Assembly: GCA_944325605.1 (NCBI GenBank)
Contig: CALVAX010000009.1
Coordinates: 1 to 64,000, forward strand
From: Candidatus Gastranaerophilales bacterium
Lineage (GTDB): Bacteria > Cyanobacteriota > Vampirovibrionia > Gastranaerophilales > Gastranaerophilaceae
Reading direction: 5' to 3'
DNA: 64,000 nucleotides
A model generated the notes under the pieces. It did not search any database, was not told the origin of the DNA, and saw only the letters and a list, made by a program, of their open reading frames with translations. Shown piece after piece: positions 51,873 through 61,415 of the stretch. Numbering within the stretch: position 1 is the first letter of the stretch; each line of letters begins with the position of its first letter. A program made the position numbers and the translations under genes.

Positions 51873-52486
51873 CAGAAAGTTTATTCGATCGTCATATCTC
51901 TATGACGCTTGACTCATTTCGTTTGCAAACTTTCGTTTGCGCTGTCCTTATCATTTTCTTTGAATTAACAAAGTTATTCGTCTTCAGCTATTCTGTTTTC
52001 AATGTGCTGAGCCTTTCACCTTTATTTTAATTTTGCTATTCACAAAATCTCTTTTGGGGTTTTGGCTAGTTCAGCGGTTTCATTTTCAACCGCAATTTTT
52101 ATCTTACTACTTAAATTTTTCTTGTCAACTACTTTTTTAAAGTTTGTTAAGAATTTATTTTTTTCTTTAAGTTTTAAGGTTCGCTGTGCACTGAGCACGT
52201 CTTTAATTGTAGACAAAAGAAATTTAAAAATCAATATCTTTTTCTTTGTTTTTTATAAAAAATTTTACACTTTTCGCGAAAAAGCTTATAAATAAAGGAT
52301 TTTAGTACTTTACATTTGTTAATAATTAAGTTTTATTCTATTGGTTTCATTTTATTTAGACACAAATTTTTTCTAAAAGTTCCATTTTTTATTTTTTTTC
52401 ATAAGAACGTATGACGTTAAAACAAAAAAAATATAATATACTACTATCAGAAAACTGTATTTTTAGCAGAAATAGGAGATAAAATC
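51873..52486. other. rRNA leader and upstream AT-rich region
   Basis: About 614 bp without an acceptable gene: rRNA leader (51873-52094), rRNA promoter candidate (52101-52128), then AT-rich DNA up to the promoter of the coiled-coil gene at 52487 (TATAAT at 52432-52437). The 64-codon open frame at 52040-52234 lies across the promoter and is rejected. Confidence 0.65.
52101..52128 (-). promoter_or_regulatory. Candidate rRNA operon promoter
   Basis: On the minus strand TTGACA (52128-52123), 16-nt spacer, TAAGAT (52106-52101). Predicted start about 52094, giving a leader of about 220 nt before 16S. Confidence 0.5.
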
Positions 52487-52915
52487 ATGATTAAAACATC
52501 TAGAATTCTGGCATTTTCACTCTTTTTGACTTTAGCATGCTCTACTGCAGCTTTTGCAGACGGGAATGCTTTTACACCATTGAATTTTGACAATGCAAGT
52601 TACACCAACTCTTCGGTCAGAACAAGCGCTACTTTAACTGATTCAAGTTCTGCAACAACGCTTTCCGGGAATGCTGTTACCCAGGAAGTCACTGGAAGTT
52701 CAGACATGCAGGACGCTATTTTGAAACTTGATAATGCGCAGGTTGATGTAAGAAATGACTTGTTAAATATAAAAGCTAAATATGCTGATATTGATGCTCA
52801 GTACAAAACAATCAAAAATGAGAGAAAAGCTCTTAACAAACAGCTGAAAGCAACTGAAAAAAGAATTAAACAGATTGAAAAAGCAAAAGAAAAAATCAGA
52901 AAAAACATGATGTAA
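52487..52915 (+). CDS. Secreted coiled-coil protein of unknown function
   Basis: 142 residues. Signal peptide (MIKTSRILAFSLFLTLACS, cleavage after AAFA about residue 24), a Ser/Thr/Asn-rich linker (about 25-80) and a C-terminal coiled coil rich in Lys (DIDAQYKTIKNERKALNKQL, KRIKQIEKAKEKIRKNMM). The tail is strongly basic and could bind peptidoglycan, LPS or nucleic acid. AGGAGA upstream of ATG; TATAAT at 52432-52437. Followed by a strong terminator. Divergent from the rRNA operon. Confidence 0.8.
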   Translation: MIKTSRILAFSLFLTLACSTAAFADGNAFTPLNFDNASYTNSSVRTSATLTDSSSATTLSGNAVTQEVTGSSDMQDAILKLDNAQVDVRNDLLNIKAKYADIDAQYKTIKNERKALNKQLKATEKRIKQIEKAKEKIRKNMM

Positions 52916-52935
52916 AAAAGCATGCTTTATTAATT

Positions 52936-52966
52936 AAAAGGACTTGTCATGGACAAGTCCTTTTTG
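52936..52966 (+). terminator. Rho-independent terminator
   Basis: AAAAGGACTTGTC (52936-52948), ATG loop, GACAAGTCCTTTT (52952-52964) and a T-run. Its stem core AAGGACTTG...CAAGTCCTT resembles that of the rpsP terminator. Confidence 0.9.
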
Positions 52967-53018
52967 TATTTATTTTTTGAGAAGAGTTTTAAACGGTTCA
53001 ATCAATCTTGAATATTAC

Positions 53019-53144
53019 GTCATTCTGAGGGCGCATGCCTGAAGAATATTGTCGGATTTTTAGGAGATCCTTCGGCTTTTCGCACTCGCAGTAAACGGGT
53101 ACGGCTGACGCCTTTCACCCTCTGCTCGTGCGCCTCAGGATGAC
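53019..53144. repeat. CTGAGG-family inverted repeat unit e
   Basis: Begins GTCATTCTGAGG and ends GCCTCAGGATGAC; inside is TTTTTAGGAGATCCTTCGGC, similar to the inner part of units a and b. Confidence 0.75.
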
Positions 53145-53149
53145 GTGTA

Positions 53150-53340
53150 GTCATTTCAACTCTTCACGCTTCACTATTCTTACCCCTCACCCTAATTTCT
53201 AAATTCGCTGCGCGCATTAAGAAATTCTACCCTCTCCCGCAAGGGGCGAGGGAATTGTTTTGTAGCAAACCTTTCACCTGTTCACCTTTTCAACCCTTCA
53301 ACTTCCCTCACTCCTCACCCTTCACTCTTCACTTTTTCGT
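53150..53340. repeat. Pyrimidine-rich dispersed repeat
   Basis: Same vocabulary as 16550-16830 (CCCCTCACCCTAATTTCT, AAGAAATTCTACCCTCTCCC, GGGGCGAGGG, CCTTTCACCTGTTCACC) and, at its end, as 1-191 (CTCACTCCTCACCCTTCAC). It directly abuts the stop of the transglycosylase gene, as the copy at 1-191 abuts its coiled-coil gene. Confidence 0.7.
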
Positions 53341-53342
53341 CT

Positions 53343-55334
53343 TTAGTTATTCACGTTATATATTCTTATATAGTTCCAGTAGGATCTGAAAACTTTTTTG
53401 ACGTAAGTTTTGGTTTCTTCATAGGGGATTTGTTCCACAAAGCTGTCTGTATCATCATACATAAGCGACTGTTTCCACCTTGTGACAGAACCTATTCCGC
53501 CGTTATAGGAAGCAACAGCCGAGATATCATGACCTGAAAGCATGCCTTTTATATATGCATAATAATAATTGCCGAGTTTTATGTTGGATTCTGCGTTAAA
53601 AAGATCATAACTGCCGAGATGTTTTATTCTGGCGATTTCTTCTGCAGTTGAAGGCATGAGCTGCATCAGCCCCTTTGCTCCTGCAAAGCTTGCGGCTTCC
53701 GGATTAAAATAACTTTCCTCTCTTGCGATTGAAAGCATTAGCGGGGGATTGTTTCCTGTAATATCGGCGTAATCATCTATTGTTTCATAATAGTGGAGAG
53801 GATAAACCAGACGCCATCTGAAATCATATTTGTCAGGTTTCTTTTCAAGCTTATCCATAGCATTACGGGCTATGAGCATGGAGTGCGAATAATCGCCTTG
53901 TTTATATAAAATCCAGCTTTTTACAAATTCATCACTGCCTGCTATTTCATCAATTATTTCATAATCTTCAAGTTCTGCAAGCTTTCTTATAACAGGATTT
54001 TTCAATTCGTAAGGATAAACAACAGGAAGCGGCTTTATTTTATTTGTTATGATGGCATGCTGCTGATGGTTAAGCCTTAAATAAGCCCGATATGCATAAT
54101 ATGTGTCAGGGAAACTTGTTATGACACTTTTATACATGCCCATATATGCACTGTAATCTCTGTATTTTTCAAAAATTTTACCCATCCAGAACATGATCAT
54201 GGGTGCGGAGTCTTTATCTCTGTATTTTTCAAGATAATCCAGTCCGATTTTTTTGGCGCCTTCAAAATCTTTCAGCTCGTAGGTGCCCATAAATATTTCG
54301 GACAAAGCCTTCTCGGCATATTTGCTGTCCGGATATTCTACATAAAAATCTTTGAAGCATTTTGTTTTGTCATATCCGCTTGAATAATCACACTTGAGCA
54401 TGCCGGCATAATCGTCAACTTTGCCTGAAACATGTGCTGCAAAATAATTGGCAATATCTAATTTAGGCATGCTGCTCAGACTTAAATATAAATTCATGGC
54501 ATCAATCAATTTGTCTTCAGAAACATAGGATTGATACTGATCGAAGCCTTTTTGCAGCATGCTCAAAGCTTCATCTTTATGCCCCGTTACATTAAGAACT
54601 TCCGCTTTTAAAACCCATGCTTCTGCGTCATTTGTGTTCTGAAGCATGTCTTTTGCTCTGGGGTATTCTCCTAATTGATAAAGAGATTCAGCCATCAACA
54701 GATAATCGTCAGGTGAAATTGTTTTATCTATCGAAAGCCAGTTGTCAATAACGTTCGGCGCAAGTCTGCCTTTTGGAGCTTTTTCAAGGTAGTGTCTGAA
54801 GTAATTTTCAACATCCTGCTTGGCTGAAAGCGGAAATATAGAATTTTCGCTGTCTGTATATTTTTTCATCAGGATAAGCCCGAGATAATATTCAGAGGCT
54901 ATGGCATAATCTGATGCCGGAGCTTCTTTCATCAGTTGTTTAAAACATTTTGAGGCATGCTTTAAATCATTATTTTCAAAAAAGATTTGTGCTGCTAAAT
55001 ATTTAGCCCTGGGGCTAAGCGGATTTTTGGCATAATGAGAATATAATGTCCGGTATTTTTTTAATGCAGATTCTTTATCGCCGATTGCGGACGCGCATGC
55101 TGCCTGACGATATAAAGCTGCCGGCTTCAACTCAGACATTGCGGATACTCTGGAAAACAAATAATAAGAGTTTGAATAATCTTCTTTTCTATAATCAGCA
55201 AGAGCATCTTTATATATTAACATTGTTTTATGGGGTGTCTGATACAGCCTGCTGAATAGTATTCCGCCGGCAAAACAGATTACTACAAGCGAAACACCTG
55301 CAATCACCTTTTCTCTGGTCTTTAGATTAATCAT
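53343..55334 (-). CDS. Lytic transglycosylase, Slt70-like with TPR-type repeats
   Basis: About 663 residues. An N-terminal membrane anchor (VIAGVSLVVICFAGGILFS, about 8-28) is followed by a long superhelix of TPR-like repeats (ALYRQAACASAIGDKESALK, AEAWVLKAEVLNVTGHKDEA). The C-terminal SLT domain has catalytic Glu (about 540) in AREESYFNPEAASFAGAKGL, then MQLMPSTAEEIAR and AVASYNGGIGSV. It cleaves the MurNAc-GlcNAc bond making 1,6-anhydro ends. Start at ATG 55334 or TTG 55379: neither has a good Shine-Dalgarno. Divergent from manC. Confidence 0.9.
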   Translation of the reverse strand: MINLKTREKVIAGVSLVVICFAGGILFSRLYQTPHKTMLIYKDALADYRKEDYSNSYYLFSRVSAMSELKPAALYRQAACASAIGDKESALKKYRTLYSHYAKNPLSPRAKYLAAQIFFENNDLKHASKCFKQLMKEAPASDYAIASEYYLGLILMKKYTDSENSIFPLSAKQDVENYFRHYLEKAPKGRLAPNVIDNWLSIDKTISPDDYLLMAESLYQLGEYPRAKDMLQNTNDAEAWVLKAEVLNVTGHKDEALSMLQKGFDQYQSYVSEDKLIDAMNLYLSLSSMPKLDIANYFAAHVSGKVDDYAGMLKCDYSSGYDKTKCFKDFYVEYPDSKYAEKALSEIFMGTYELKDFEGAKKIGLDYLEKYRDKDSAPMIMFWMGKIFEKYRDYSAYMGMYKSVITSFPDTYYAYRAYLRLNHQQHAIITNKIKPLPVVYPYELKNPVIRKLAELEDYEIIDEIAGSDEFVKSWILYKQGDYSHSMLIARNAMDKLEKKPDKYDFRWRLVYPLHYYETIDDYADITGNNPPLMLSIAREESYFNPEAASFAGAKGLMQLMPSTAEEIARIKHLGSYDLFNAESNIKLGNYYYAYIKGMLSGHDISAVASYNGGIGSVTRWKQSLMYDDTDSFVEQIPYEETKTYVKKVFRSYWNYIRIYNVNN

Positions 55335-55467
55335 ATATTTAATGTTAACAGATTTTTTTTTAAACTGAAAATTTTTCAAAAAAAGTTACATTTAACATGA
55401 TATAATATTTTATAATATAATAATAAAGAAAACCCTAAACTGTCTTAAGTAAACAAGAGGAGTAATA

Positions 55468-56856
55468 ATGTACGGAATTATATTGGCGGGAGGATCAGGA
55501 AGCAGGCTGTGGCCTTTATCAAGGGAGCTTTGCCCGAAACAGCTTTTAAATATTACAGGTGAAAAAAGCCTTCTTCAGGCAACATTTGAAAGGCTTCAAA
55601 AATTAATGCCTGAGGAAAATATTTTAAGTATTACAAACACAAAACATCTCGCTAATGTAAAAATGCAATTAAAAGATTATTATGCATCTCCTCTTATTTT
55701 GCCGGAACCTGTTTCGAAAAATACTGCTCCCGCAACAGCGGTTTCTGTTAAATATATTTATGAAAACAAAAATTCCGATGATATTATTCTTGTTGTGCCT
55801 TCTGACCATTTAATTCATGATGTGCAAAAATTTTCAGAAGCAATTGAAAAGGGAAAAATATTTGCAGAACAAGGATTTGTCGTAACTTTCGGGGTAGAGC
55901 CTTCTTATTGCGAAACCGGATTCGGTTATATCAAAACATCTGAAAAAATCAGTGAAGGGTTTAAAGTCGAAAAATTTGTCGAGAAACCGGATTCTGCAAC
56001 TGCGCAAAAATATCTTCAGGATAAAACAATGTTCTGGAACAGCGGAATTTTTATGTTCAAACCTTCCGTATTCTTTAATGAATTAAAAGAGCATGCTCCT
56101 GAAATCTTTGAAATTACTGAAAAAATTGATTTTAAAAATTCAGAAGAAATTCCTTTTGTAGAGTTTGACAAAATGCCGAATATTTCACTTGATTATGCTT
56201 TGATGGAAAAATCAAATAATCTTGTGATGATAAAACTTGAAAACGACTGGAAGGATGTCGGAAGCTGGGATGCTATTTATGACATCAGCCCGAAGGATAA
56301 AGACGGAAATGTTTTTGTCGGGCATGTTCTGGATGAAGGCTCAAAGAATTCGCTCGTTTATTCATCTTCAAAACTTGTTGCAACTATCGGACTGGAAGAT
56401 GTCGTTCTTGTCGAAACAGAAGATGCAATTTTGGCATGCCGCAAAGACAAAACCCAGAATGTAAAACATATTTATGAAACACTGAAGCAGCAAAATGACA
56501 ATACTCATCTTGTTCATAAAACAGTTTATCGTCCGTGGGGTTTTTACACGGTTATTGCGCAGGGGGAAGGATTTTTGACAAAAATTATCCATGTTAATCC
56601 GAAACAAAGACTTTCTCTTCAATCACACAACCACAGAAGCGAACACTGGGTTGTATTAAACGGAACAGCTATGGTTGTACTGGATTCTAAAGAACTTATT
56701 CTGCATTCCGGACACAGCGTTGATATTCCAATTAAGGCAATCCACTCTCTTCAAAATCCTTATGATGAGGCTGTTGAAGTTATTGAAGTACAAAAAGGCG
56801 ATTTGCTTATTGAAGAAGACATCATAAGATACGAAGATATTTATGGCAGAGCTTAG
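55468..56856 (+). CDS. manC: Mannose-1-phosphate guanylyltransferase / mannose-6-phosphate isomerase
   Basis: 462 residues, the bifunctional type II PMI/GMP form. N-terminal nucleotidyltransferase: GIILAGGSGSRLWPLSRELC (G-G-x-G-x-R-L-x-P), VVPSDHLIHD, VEKFVEKPDSATAQKYL, MFWNSGIFMFKPS and DWKDVGSWDAIYD. C-terminal cupin: VYRPWGFYTVIAQGEGFLT, RLSLQSHNHRSEHWVVLNGT and IPIKAIHSLQNP. It makes GDP-mannose for polysaccharide, LPS or glycoprotein. AGAGGAG upstream. No other sugar-nucleotide gene is next to it. Confidence 0.96.
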   Translation: MYGIILAGGSGSRLWPLSRELCPKQLLNITGEKSLLQATFERLQKLMPEENILSITNTKHLANVKMQLKDYYASPLILPEPVSKNTAPATAVSVKYIYENKNSDDIILVVPSDHLIHDVQKFSEAIEKGKIFAEQGFVVTFGVEPSYCETGFGYIKTSEKISEGFKVEKFVEKPDSATAQKYLQDKTMFWNSGIFMFKPSVFFNELKEHAPEIFEITEKIDFKNSEEIPFVEFDKMPNISLDYALMEKSNNLVMIKLENDWKDVGSWDAIYDISPKDKDGNVFVGHVLDEGSKNSLVYSSSKLVATIGLEDVVLVETEDAILACRKDKTQNVKHIYETLKQQNDNTHLVHKTVYRPWGFYTVIAQGEGFLTKIIHVNPKQRLSLQSHNHRSEHWVVLNGTAMVVLDSKELILHSGHSVDIPIKAIHSLQNPYDEAVEVIEVQKGDLLIEEDIIRYEDIYGRA

Positions 56857-56873
56857 TTCATAAAAGGATTTTA

Positions 56874-57962
56874 TTAAAGCCCTATTTTTTCGTTCAGTTT
56901 CAATGCATTGATTAGTTCTAAAACAGATAAAATTTCATTGAACAACTCGGTAAAGGTATTGCTGTCCGTTTCCTTACCCAAATTTGCCATCTGAAACAAA
57001 TCACGGCCTGCATCTATTGCGATTGTTATTTTGCCATCCTTAAAGGCTGCCCTTATGTATTTTGCTCTGAAGGCAACTTTCATGTTCTTAAATCTCTCTA
57101 TAAAGGCGGTCGTCAAAACATATCTTGCTTCAACCTGATTATCTGAATAAATTTTGTATTTTTTCATGAATTCAGGATCTTCAAGTTTTACTTCCTCAAA
57201 TTTTGAATGGTCAAATTTTATTCCTAAACTTGTACGTGCTCTCTCAAGTACAAATGTATGCCCCTCAAAATTTTTGTTCATAACAAATTCGACAAAAACT
57301 CCGCGGAACGGAACGTTTATCAGCGATTTCAACAATATAATCAAAACAATTACAAACAGGGCAAAAGGAACAAGAAAAATACTTAAATCTTTTAAAATAT
57401 TCAAAAATATAAGAATACAAATCACTGCAACAACATATACAGCAAGATTTCCGGATACAGATGCATCCGCCTCCAGAATATGAAAATCTACCCCTCTGTA
57501 TTTACCGCAAATTGTATCATCAAATGATAAACCCAGATATGGAGTCATTATATTCAATCGTTGATAAATATTAGAATCCTTTACAATTGTTTTCAGAAGC
57601 TGATGATCCAAGGTTTTCATATCAGACCCGAAAATTTGTAAAAATTCAGGCATATACTTTTTCTTTATATCCGTTTCGCAGTTATAATCTGCAACGTTTG
57701 CGGGTCTTGATATTCCCTGAAAAATCAAAAATATAAGTCCGACTGCAACAAAAGGAATACCAAGTGCCAAAATTCTTTCGCCGTCCGGGAGAATCCTTGA
57801 TATTAGACACAATATCACACCGAATACAAAAATTATTAACGGTAAACTTTTATACCTGTTTCCTGTTCGCAATCTGTTTATTGTTCCAAGTTCCGGCTTA
57901 ATTTTGTTCACATAAAATGTTCTTAAGTCAGCTCTCATTTGTGCAACAGATTTTTCAGTCAT
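56874..57962 (-). CDS. DUF3137-family membrane protein, paralogue 1
   Basis: 362 residues. Cytoplasmic N-terminus (SVAQMRADLRTFYVNKIKPEL), TM pairs at about 38-75 (PLIIFVFGVILCLIS, VAVGLIFLIFQGIS) and 165-210 (VYVVAVICILIFLNI, FALFVIVLIILLKSL), then a soluble DUF3137 domain (FRGVFVEFVMNKNFEGHTFV, YVLTTAFIERFKNMKVAF, IAIDAGRDLFQMANL). The last 140 residues are nearly identical to those of the next gene. DUF3137 (galanin-like) has no known activity. Tandem pair with 19-bp spacing; AGGAG upstream of ATG. Confidence 0.82.
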   Translation of the reverse strand: MTEKSVAQMRADLRTFYVNKIKPELGTINRLRTGNRYKSLPLIIFVFGVILCLISRILPDGERILALGIPFVAVGLIFLIFQGISRPANVADYNCETDIKKKYMPEFLQIFGSDMKTLDHQLLKTIVKDSNIYQRLNIMTPYLGLSFDDTICGKYRGVDFHILEADASVSGNLAVYVVAVICILIFLNILKDLSIFLVPFALFVIVLIILLKSLINVPFRGVFVEFVMNKNFEGHTFVLERARTSLGIKFDHSKFEEVKLEDPEFMKKYKIYSDNQVEARYVLTTAFIERFKNMKVAFRAKYIRAAFKDGKITIAIDAGRDLFQMANLGKETDSNTFTELFNEILSVLELINALKLNEKIGL

Positions 57963-57981
57963 GTTTTCAGCTCCTTTAATT

Positions 57982-59145
57982 TTACAGCCCGATTTTTTCG
58001 TTCAGTTTCAATGCGTTGATAAGTTCTCTTATGGACAAAATCTCGTTAAATATTTCGACAAACGTATTGCTGTCTGTATCCGTATTCAAATTCGCCATCT
58101 GAAATAAATCACGTCCTGCATCTATTGCGATTGTTATTTTGCCATCCTTAAAGGCAGCTCTTATGTATTTTGCTCTAAAGGCAACTTTCATGTTCTTAAA
58201 TCTCTCTATAAAGGCGGTCGTCAAAACATATCTTGCTTCAACCTGATTGGTTGAGTAAATTTTGTATTTTTCCATAAATTCAGGATCTTCCAGCTTTACT
58301 TCTTCAAATTTTGAATGGTCAAACTTTATACAATTGCTTGTTTTTGCTCTTTCAAGAACAAACGTATGACCTTCAAAGTTTTTGTTCATGTCAAATTCAA
58401 TAAATACCCCTCTGAATCCCGGCTGTGAAAAATACTTAACCAACCCGAACAACGGTAACCCGAGGACATAAGCCGTCACAATAATTCCCGTAACAGTATC
58501 ATTGTGGCAAAGCTTGCCAATCCACGTTGCAATTGGCATAACAATCCATATCGAAACAAGAAAAAACGCACATCCGCATCCGATTGCAAACGGCGCTATT
58601 AGCAGAGCATTAAAAATACCTTGCAAAGAATTTTTGCTGGTATCCAATTCCTGAATAAGAAAACTAACTCCTCTGTAAGAACCGGTGAACCTGTCACCAC
58701 AAGCTCCAACATAAAACGGATTCATAATATGCTGCTGATGGTATTTATACAAATCAACATTTTTGTCTGTGCGGGCACTGTCTTCCCACTTAAGATCCCC
58801 GAAGATGCTTGCAAACTCCGGCATAAACTTATCTTTGAAATCATGTTCTCCGTTTATATCAAAATATTTACTGCTGCTTTTAACTGTCCCCTTGTTAAAA
58901 TATAATATTATACATCCGGTTAAAATAAATCCGACACCGGCAAACAGCCCAAAAGGAACTTCATTTATAACTAAACTGCTTAAAGAAAACAATATGCCAA
59001 CCCCGAAAACAATAAACATTACAGCTATTGTTCCAAGTCGCTTCCGCCCCCGCTGCTTGTTCATCCAGCCAAGATTCGGCTTAACTTTTTTAAAATAAAA
59101 ATCTCTAAGTTCTGAGCGCATTTGCGCAACAGTTTTTTCTTCCAT
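57982..59145 (-). CDS. DUF3137-family membrane protein, paralogue 2
   Basis: 387 residues, same plan as paralogue 1: MEEKTVAQMRSELRDFYFKK, TM segments about 36-75 (MFIVFGVGILFSLSSLVI, AGVGFILTGCIILYF) and 185-235, and the DUF3137 domain FRGVFIEFDMNKNFEGHTFV. From about residue 245 it matches paralogue 1 almost residue for residue, also at DNA level, whereas the first 240 residues differ clearly. First gene of the pair by transcription; 7 bp downstream of the zincin gene... on the minus strand it precedes paralogue 1 and ends 19 bp before it. Function unknown. Confidence 0.82.
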   Translation of the reverse strand: MEEKTVAQMRSELRDFYFKKVKPNLGWMNKQRGRKRLGTIAVMFIVFGVGILFSLSSLVINEVPFGLFAGVGFILTGCIILYFNKGTVKSSSKYFDINGEHDFKDKFMPEFASIFGDLKWEDSARTDKNVDLYKYHQQHIMNPFYVGACGDRFTGSYRGVSFLIQELDTSKNSLQGIFNALLIAPFAIGCGCAFFLVSIWIVMPIATWIGKLCHNDTVTGIIVTAYVLGLPLFGLVKYFSQPGFRGVFIEFDMNKNFEGHTFVLERAKTSNCIKFDHSKFEEVKLEDPEFMEKYKIYSTNQVEARYVLTTAFIERFKNMKVAFRAKYIRAAFKDGKITIAIDAGRDLFQMANLNTDTDSNTFVEIFNEILSIRELINALKLNEKIGL

Positions 59146-59152
59146 ACCAACC

Positions 59153-59947
59153 TCAATATTTAGGAATTACATCTTTAAGATTACCATAATATCCGCTTTC
59201 GAGCAAATCAAAAAATCTCCGGGAAGTAAAAGGCGCAAGCGCTTCTACCCATTCTCTATCAAGATAAAGCCCCTCAACAAACCGTGCAAAAAGTTCAGTC
59301 GGACGTTTGTAATATTTATTCATCCTGTTTATTCTTGCTGAAATTCTTGCCTGTTTTCTTGTGAAGGATTTTAGCCTTATGTACGCCGCAAAAGCTTCCG
59401 GCATATCAGGGAAACATTCTTCAATCGTGTTTATTGTATAAATTTTCGGAATAAACCCCAAAAATCCGCCCATAACTTTTACCCTGTCATACTTCAAAAG
59501 ATACCTTGCATCAGAACGCTTGATATATTTGTCAAACTCTTTAAACTTTTTGGAGCGCTGAAATTTTGGATAAGATTTTTTAATAATTGCGTCATATTCA
59601 TTGATTTTTTCGCGAATTCTGTCTTTGTGTTCGTATAATTTTACGCATAAAGAATTTTCGTCCACAAAATTCGTGACTTTAAAAAGTTCCGCTTCAATTA
59701 ACGGGCTGTCAGACATAAAAAGCACCTGAAAACTTCCGCCGGTTTTTGGCATCCCGGGTTCAAGCTGATAGTGAATATAATGAGCAAATTCATGCATCAT
59801 AGTCGGAATAACTTTATGCTCCGGCGTGTCTTTTGAAATATCAATACGGTTATTACAGAAAAATCCGCGGTGCCCTCTTGCTTTGGTCGTTGTATGAACC
59901 TCAATTCCGAGTGTTCTTAAATACTTCACAAACGTTTTCTTGTCCAT
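59153..59947 (-). CDS. Putative zinc metalloprotease (HExxH), unknown family
   Basis: About 264 residues. HExxH motif in TMMHEFAHYIHYQLEP (about residues 49-57), preceded by FFCNNRIDISKD. Downstream are a long helical region (REKINEYDAIIKKSYPKF) and a second segment with conserved look RPTELFARFVEGLYLDREW, where the Glu of RPTELFARF could be the third zinc ligand (gluzincin style). Start at ATG 59947: TATAAT (59959-59954) ends 6 nt before it, supporting it over the ATG 18 nt upstream and suggesting a leaderless mRNA. No signal peptide. DUF3137 genes follow on the same strand. Confidence 0.75.
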   Translation of the reverse strand: MDKKTFVKYLRTLGIEVHTTTKARGHRGFFCNNRIDISKDTPEHKVIPTMMHEFAHYIHYQLEPGMPKTGGSFQVLFMSDSPLIEAELFKVTNFVDENSLCVKLYEHKDRIREKINEYDAIIKKSYPKFQRSKKFKEFDKYIKRSDARYLLKYDRVKVMGGFLGFIPKIYTINTIEECFPDMPEAFAAYIRLKSFTRKQARISARINRMNKYYKRPTELFARFVEGLYLDREWVEALAPFTSRRFFDLLESGYYGNLKDVIPKY

Positions 59948-60026
59948 AATCTTATTATACCGCAAGATTTCAGCTTATCTTAAACTTATACAAATAAAAA
60001 TAAAGGCTGCATTTGATTTATATTTT

Positions 60027-60308
60027 TTAAACAACCATCTCAAGATTTTTCAAAGATAAACCTGAAAGAATATTTTTTATATCTGATGACATAAATCTGA
60101 ATCTTAATTTTCTGTCCGGAAGTTTATTATAAAGATAAGAAGAAGTCATTGCCAGAACCTTAACTGCATCCAGAACATTCATCCCCGAAAGATCCAGCTC
60201 CAAATCCTGAATATCCGATTTTGTAATAACTTTTCTGATTTCTTCTGCAGCTTTTACCGGATTTGAAGAATTTAAATAAACCGAATTTTTATAACAAATC
60301 TGACTCAT
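60027..60308 (-). CDS. Small protein, possibly STAS-like
   Basis: 93 residues: SVYLNSSNPVKAAEEIRKVI, then DIQDLELDLSGMNVLDAVKV and LRFRFMSSDIKNILSGLSLK. The alternation of beta strands and helices and the L-D-L-S-G-M-N-V-L-D stretch recall STAS domains (anti-sigma antagonists), with LDLSGMNVLD in the place of the usual D-x-S. It is short and I am not sure. It lies between the zincin and kdsD, on the opposite strand from kdsD. Confidence 0.5.
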   Translation of the reverse strand: MSQICYKNSVYLNSSNPVKAAEEIRKVITKSDIQDLELDLSGMNVLDAVKVLAMTSSYLYNKLPDRKLRFRFMSSDIKNILSGLSLKNLEMVV

Positions 60309-60423
60309 ATTATTTAAATCGGATTTTATTAAATATATTTTAAAATTTTATACATATTTAGTTCATTTGTACGATATTTATTGTATAATCTGATTGGTAA
60401 AAACATAAAAGAAAGGTTAGGAT

Positions 60424-61413
60424 ATGGGTATTGCAATGGCAGAAACGGTTAATATTAATGAGCTTGCAAAAGAAGTTTTAACAATCGAAGCTAACTCTAT
60501 ATTGAGATTAAAAAATAATATCGGCGACGAATTTGATAAAGCTATAGAATATTTATACAACTGCAAAGGCAGAGTTATCGTAACAGGGATGGGAAAATCC
60601 GGACTTATCGGACGTAAAATAGCAGCGACACTGTCTTCTACAGGCACTCCGGCATACTTTCTTCATCCGGCAGAAAGCACCCATGGCGATTCCGGTATAA
60701 TAACAAGAAACGATGTAATCATCGCAATTTCAAACAGCGGAGAAACTCAGGAACTTTTGAATCTTTTGCCTTTGATTAAACGCTTCGGCGTTATTATGAT
60801 AGGTATGACCGGAAATATGAATTCAACACTTTCGCATGCCAGCGATGTAACCCTTGATATTTCAGTAGAACGTGAAGCCTGCCCGCTAAATAAAGCCCCA
60901 ACAGCAAGCACAACTGCTACTCTTGCAATGGGCGATGCACTTGCGGTATGTCTTTTGAAAAAAAGAGGTTTCTCAGAAGAAGATTTCCTTATTTTCCACC
61001 CGTCAGGCGCACTCGGAAAAGGCTTCCTGTACAAAGTTTCTGACCTTATGCTCTCAGACAGAGAAAAACTTCCGATTGCACACGAAAACGACAACTTCAC
61101 AGATGTTATTGAATTAATTACAAATTACAAACTCGGCATGGCAATGATATTGAACAACAACGGAGTTTTAACAGGTGTTCTCACAGACGGCGACATCAGA
61201 AGAACTCTTCTTAAATACCATGACACTTCAAACCTTATTATCAAAAATGTTATGACAGAAAATCCTAAATGTATTTCAGCAGATTCTTACGGGGCAAGCG
61301 CGCTTAATCTTATGGAAAAATACTCAATCACGGCGCTTGCGGTAGTCGACGAAAATCATAAACCTATCGGTGTAATTCACATCCACGACCTTCTGAAAGC
61401 CGGAGTTGCATAA
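60424..61413 (+). CDS. kdsD: Arabinose-5-phosphate isomerase
   Basis: 329 residues. SIS domain: GRVIVTGMGKSGLIGRKIAA, YFLHPAESTHGDSGIIT, IAISNSGETQELLNLLPLIK, ACPLNKAPTASTTATLAMGDAL, and FLIFHPSGALGKGF; then two CBS domains (about 205-329). It converts ribulose-5-phosphate to arabinose-5-phosphate, the first step to Kdo for LPS. Promoter candidate TTCATT (60362-60367), 16 nt, TATAAT (60384-60389). kdsC follows after 2 bp, then queD and uppP, so this is a 4-gene operon. Confidence 0.96.
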   Translation: MGIAMAETVNINELAKEVLTIEANSILRLKNNIGDEFDKAIEYLYNCKGRVIVTGMGKSGLIGRKIAATLSSTGTPAYFLHPAESTHGDSGIITRNDVIIAISNSGETQELLNLLPLIKRFGVIMIGMTGNMNSTLSHASDVTLDISVEREACPLNKAPTASTTATLAMGDALAVCLLKKRGFSEEDFLIFHPSGALGKGFLYKVSDLMLSDREKLPIAHENDNFTDVIELITNYKLGMAMILNNNGVLTGVLTDGDIRRTLLKYHDTSNLIIKNVMTENPKCISADSYGASALNLMEKYSITALAVVDENHKPIGVIHIHDLLKAGVA

Positions 61414-61415
61414 CA

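Noticed and set aside
52040-52234. 64-codon minus-strand frame upstream of 16S
   Set aside because: It spans the probable rRNA promoter, is of low complexity and has no Shine-Dalgarno.
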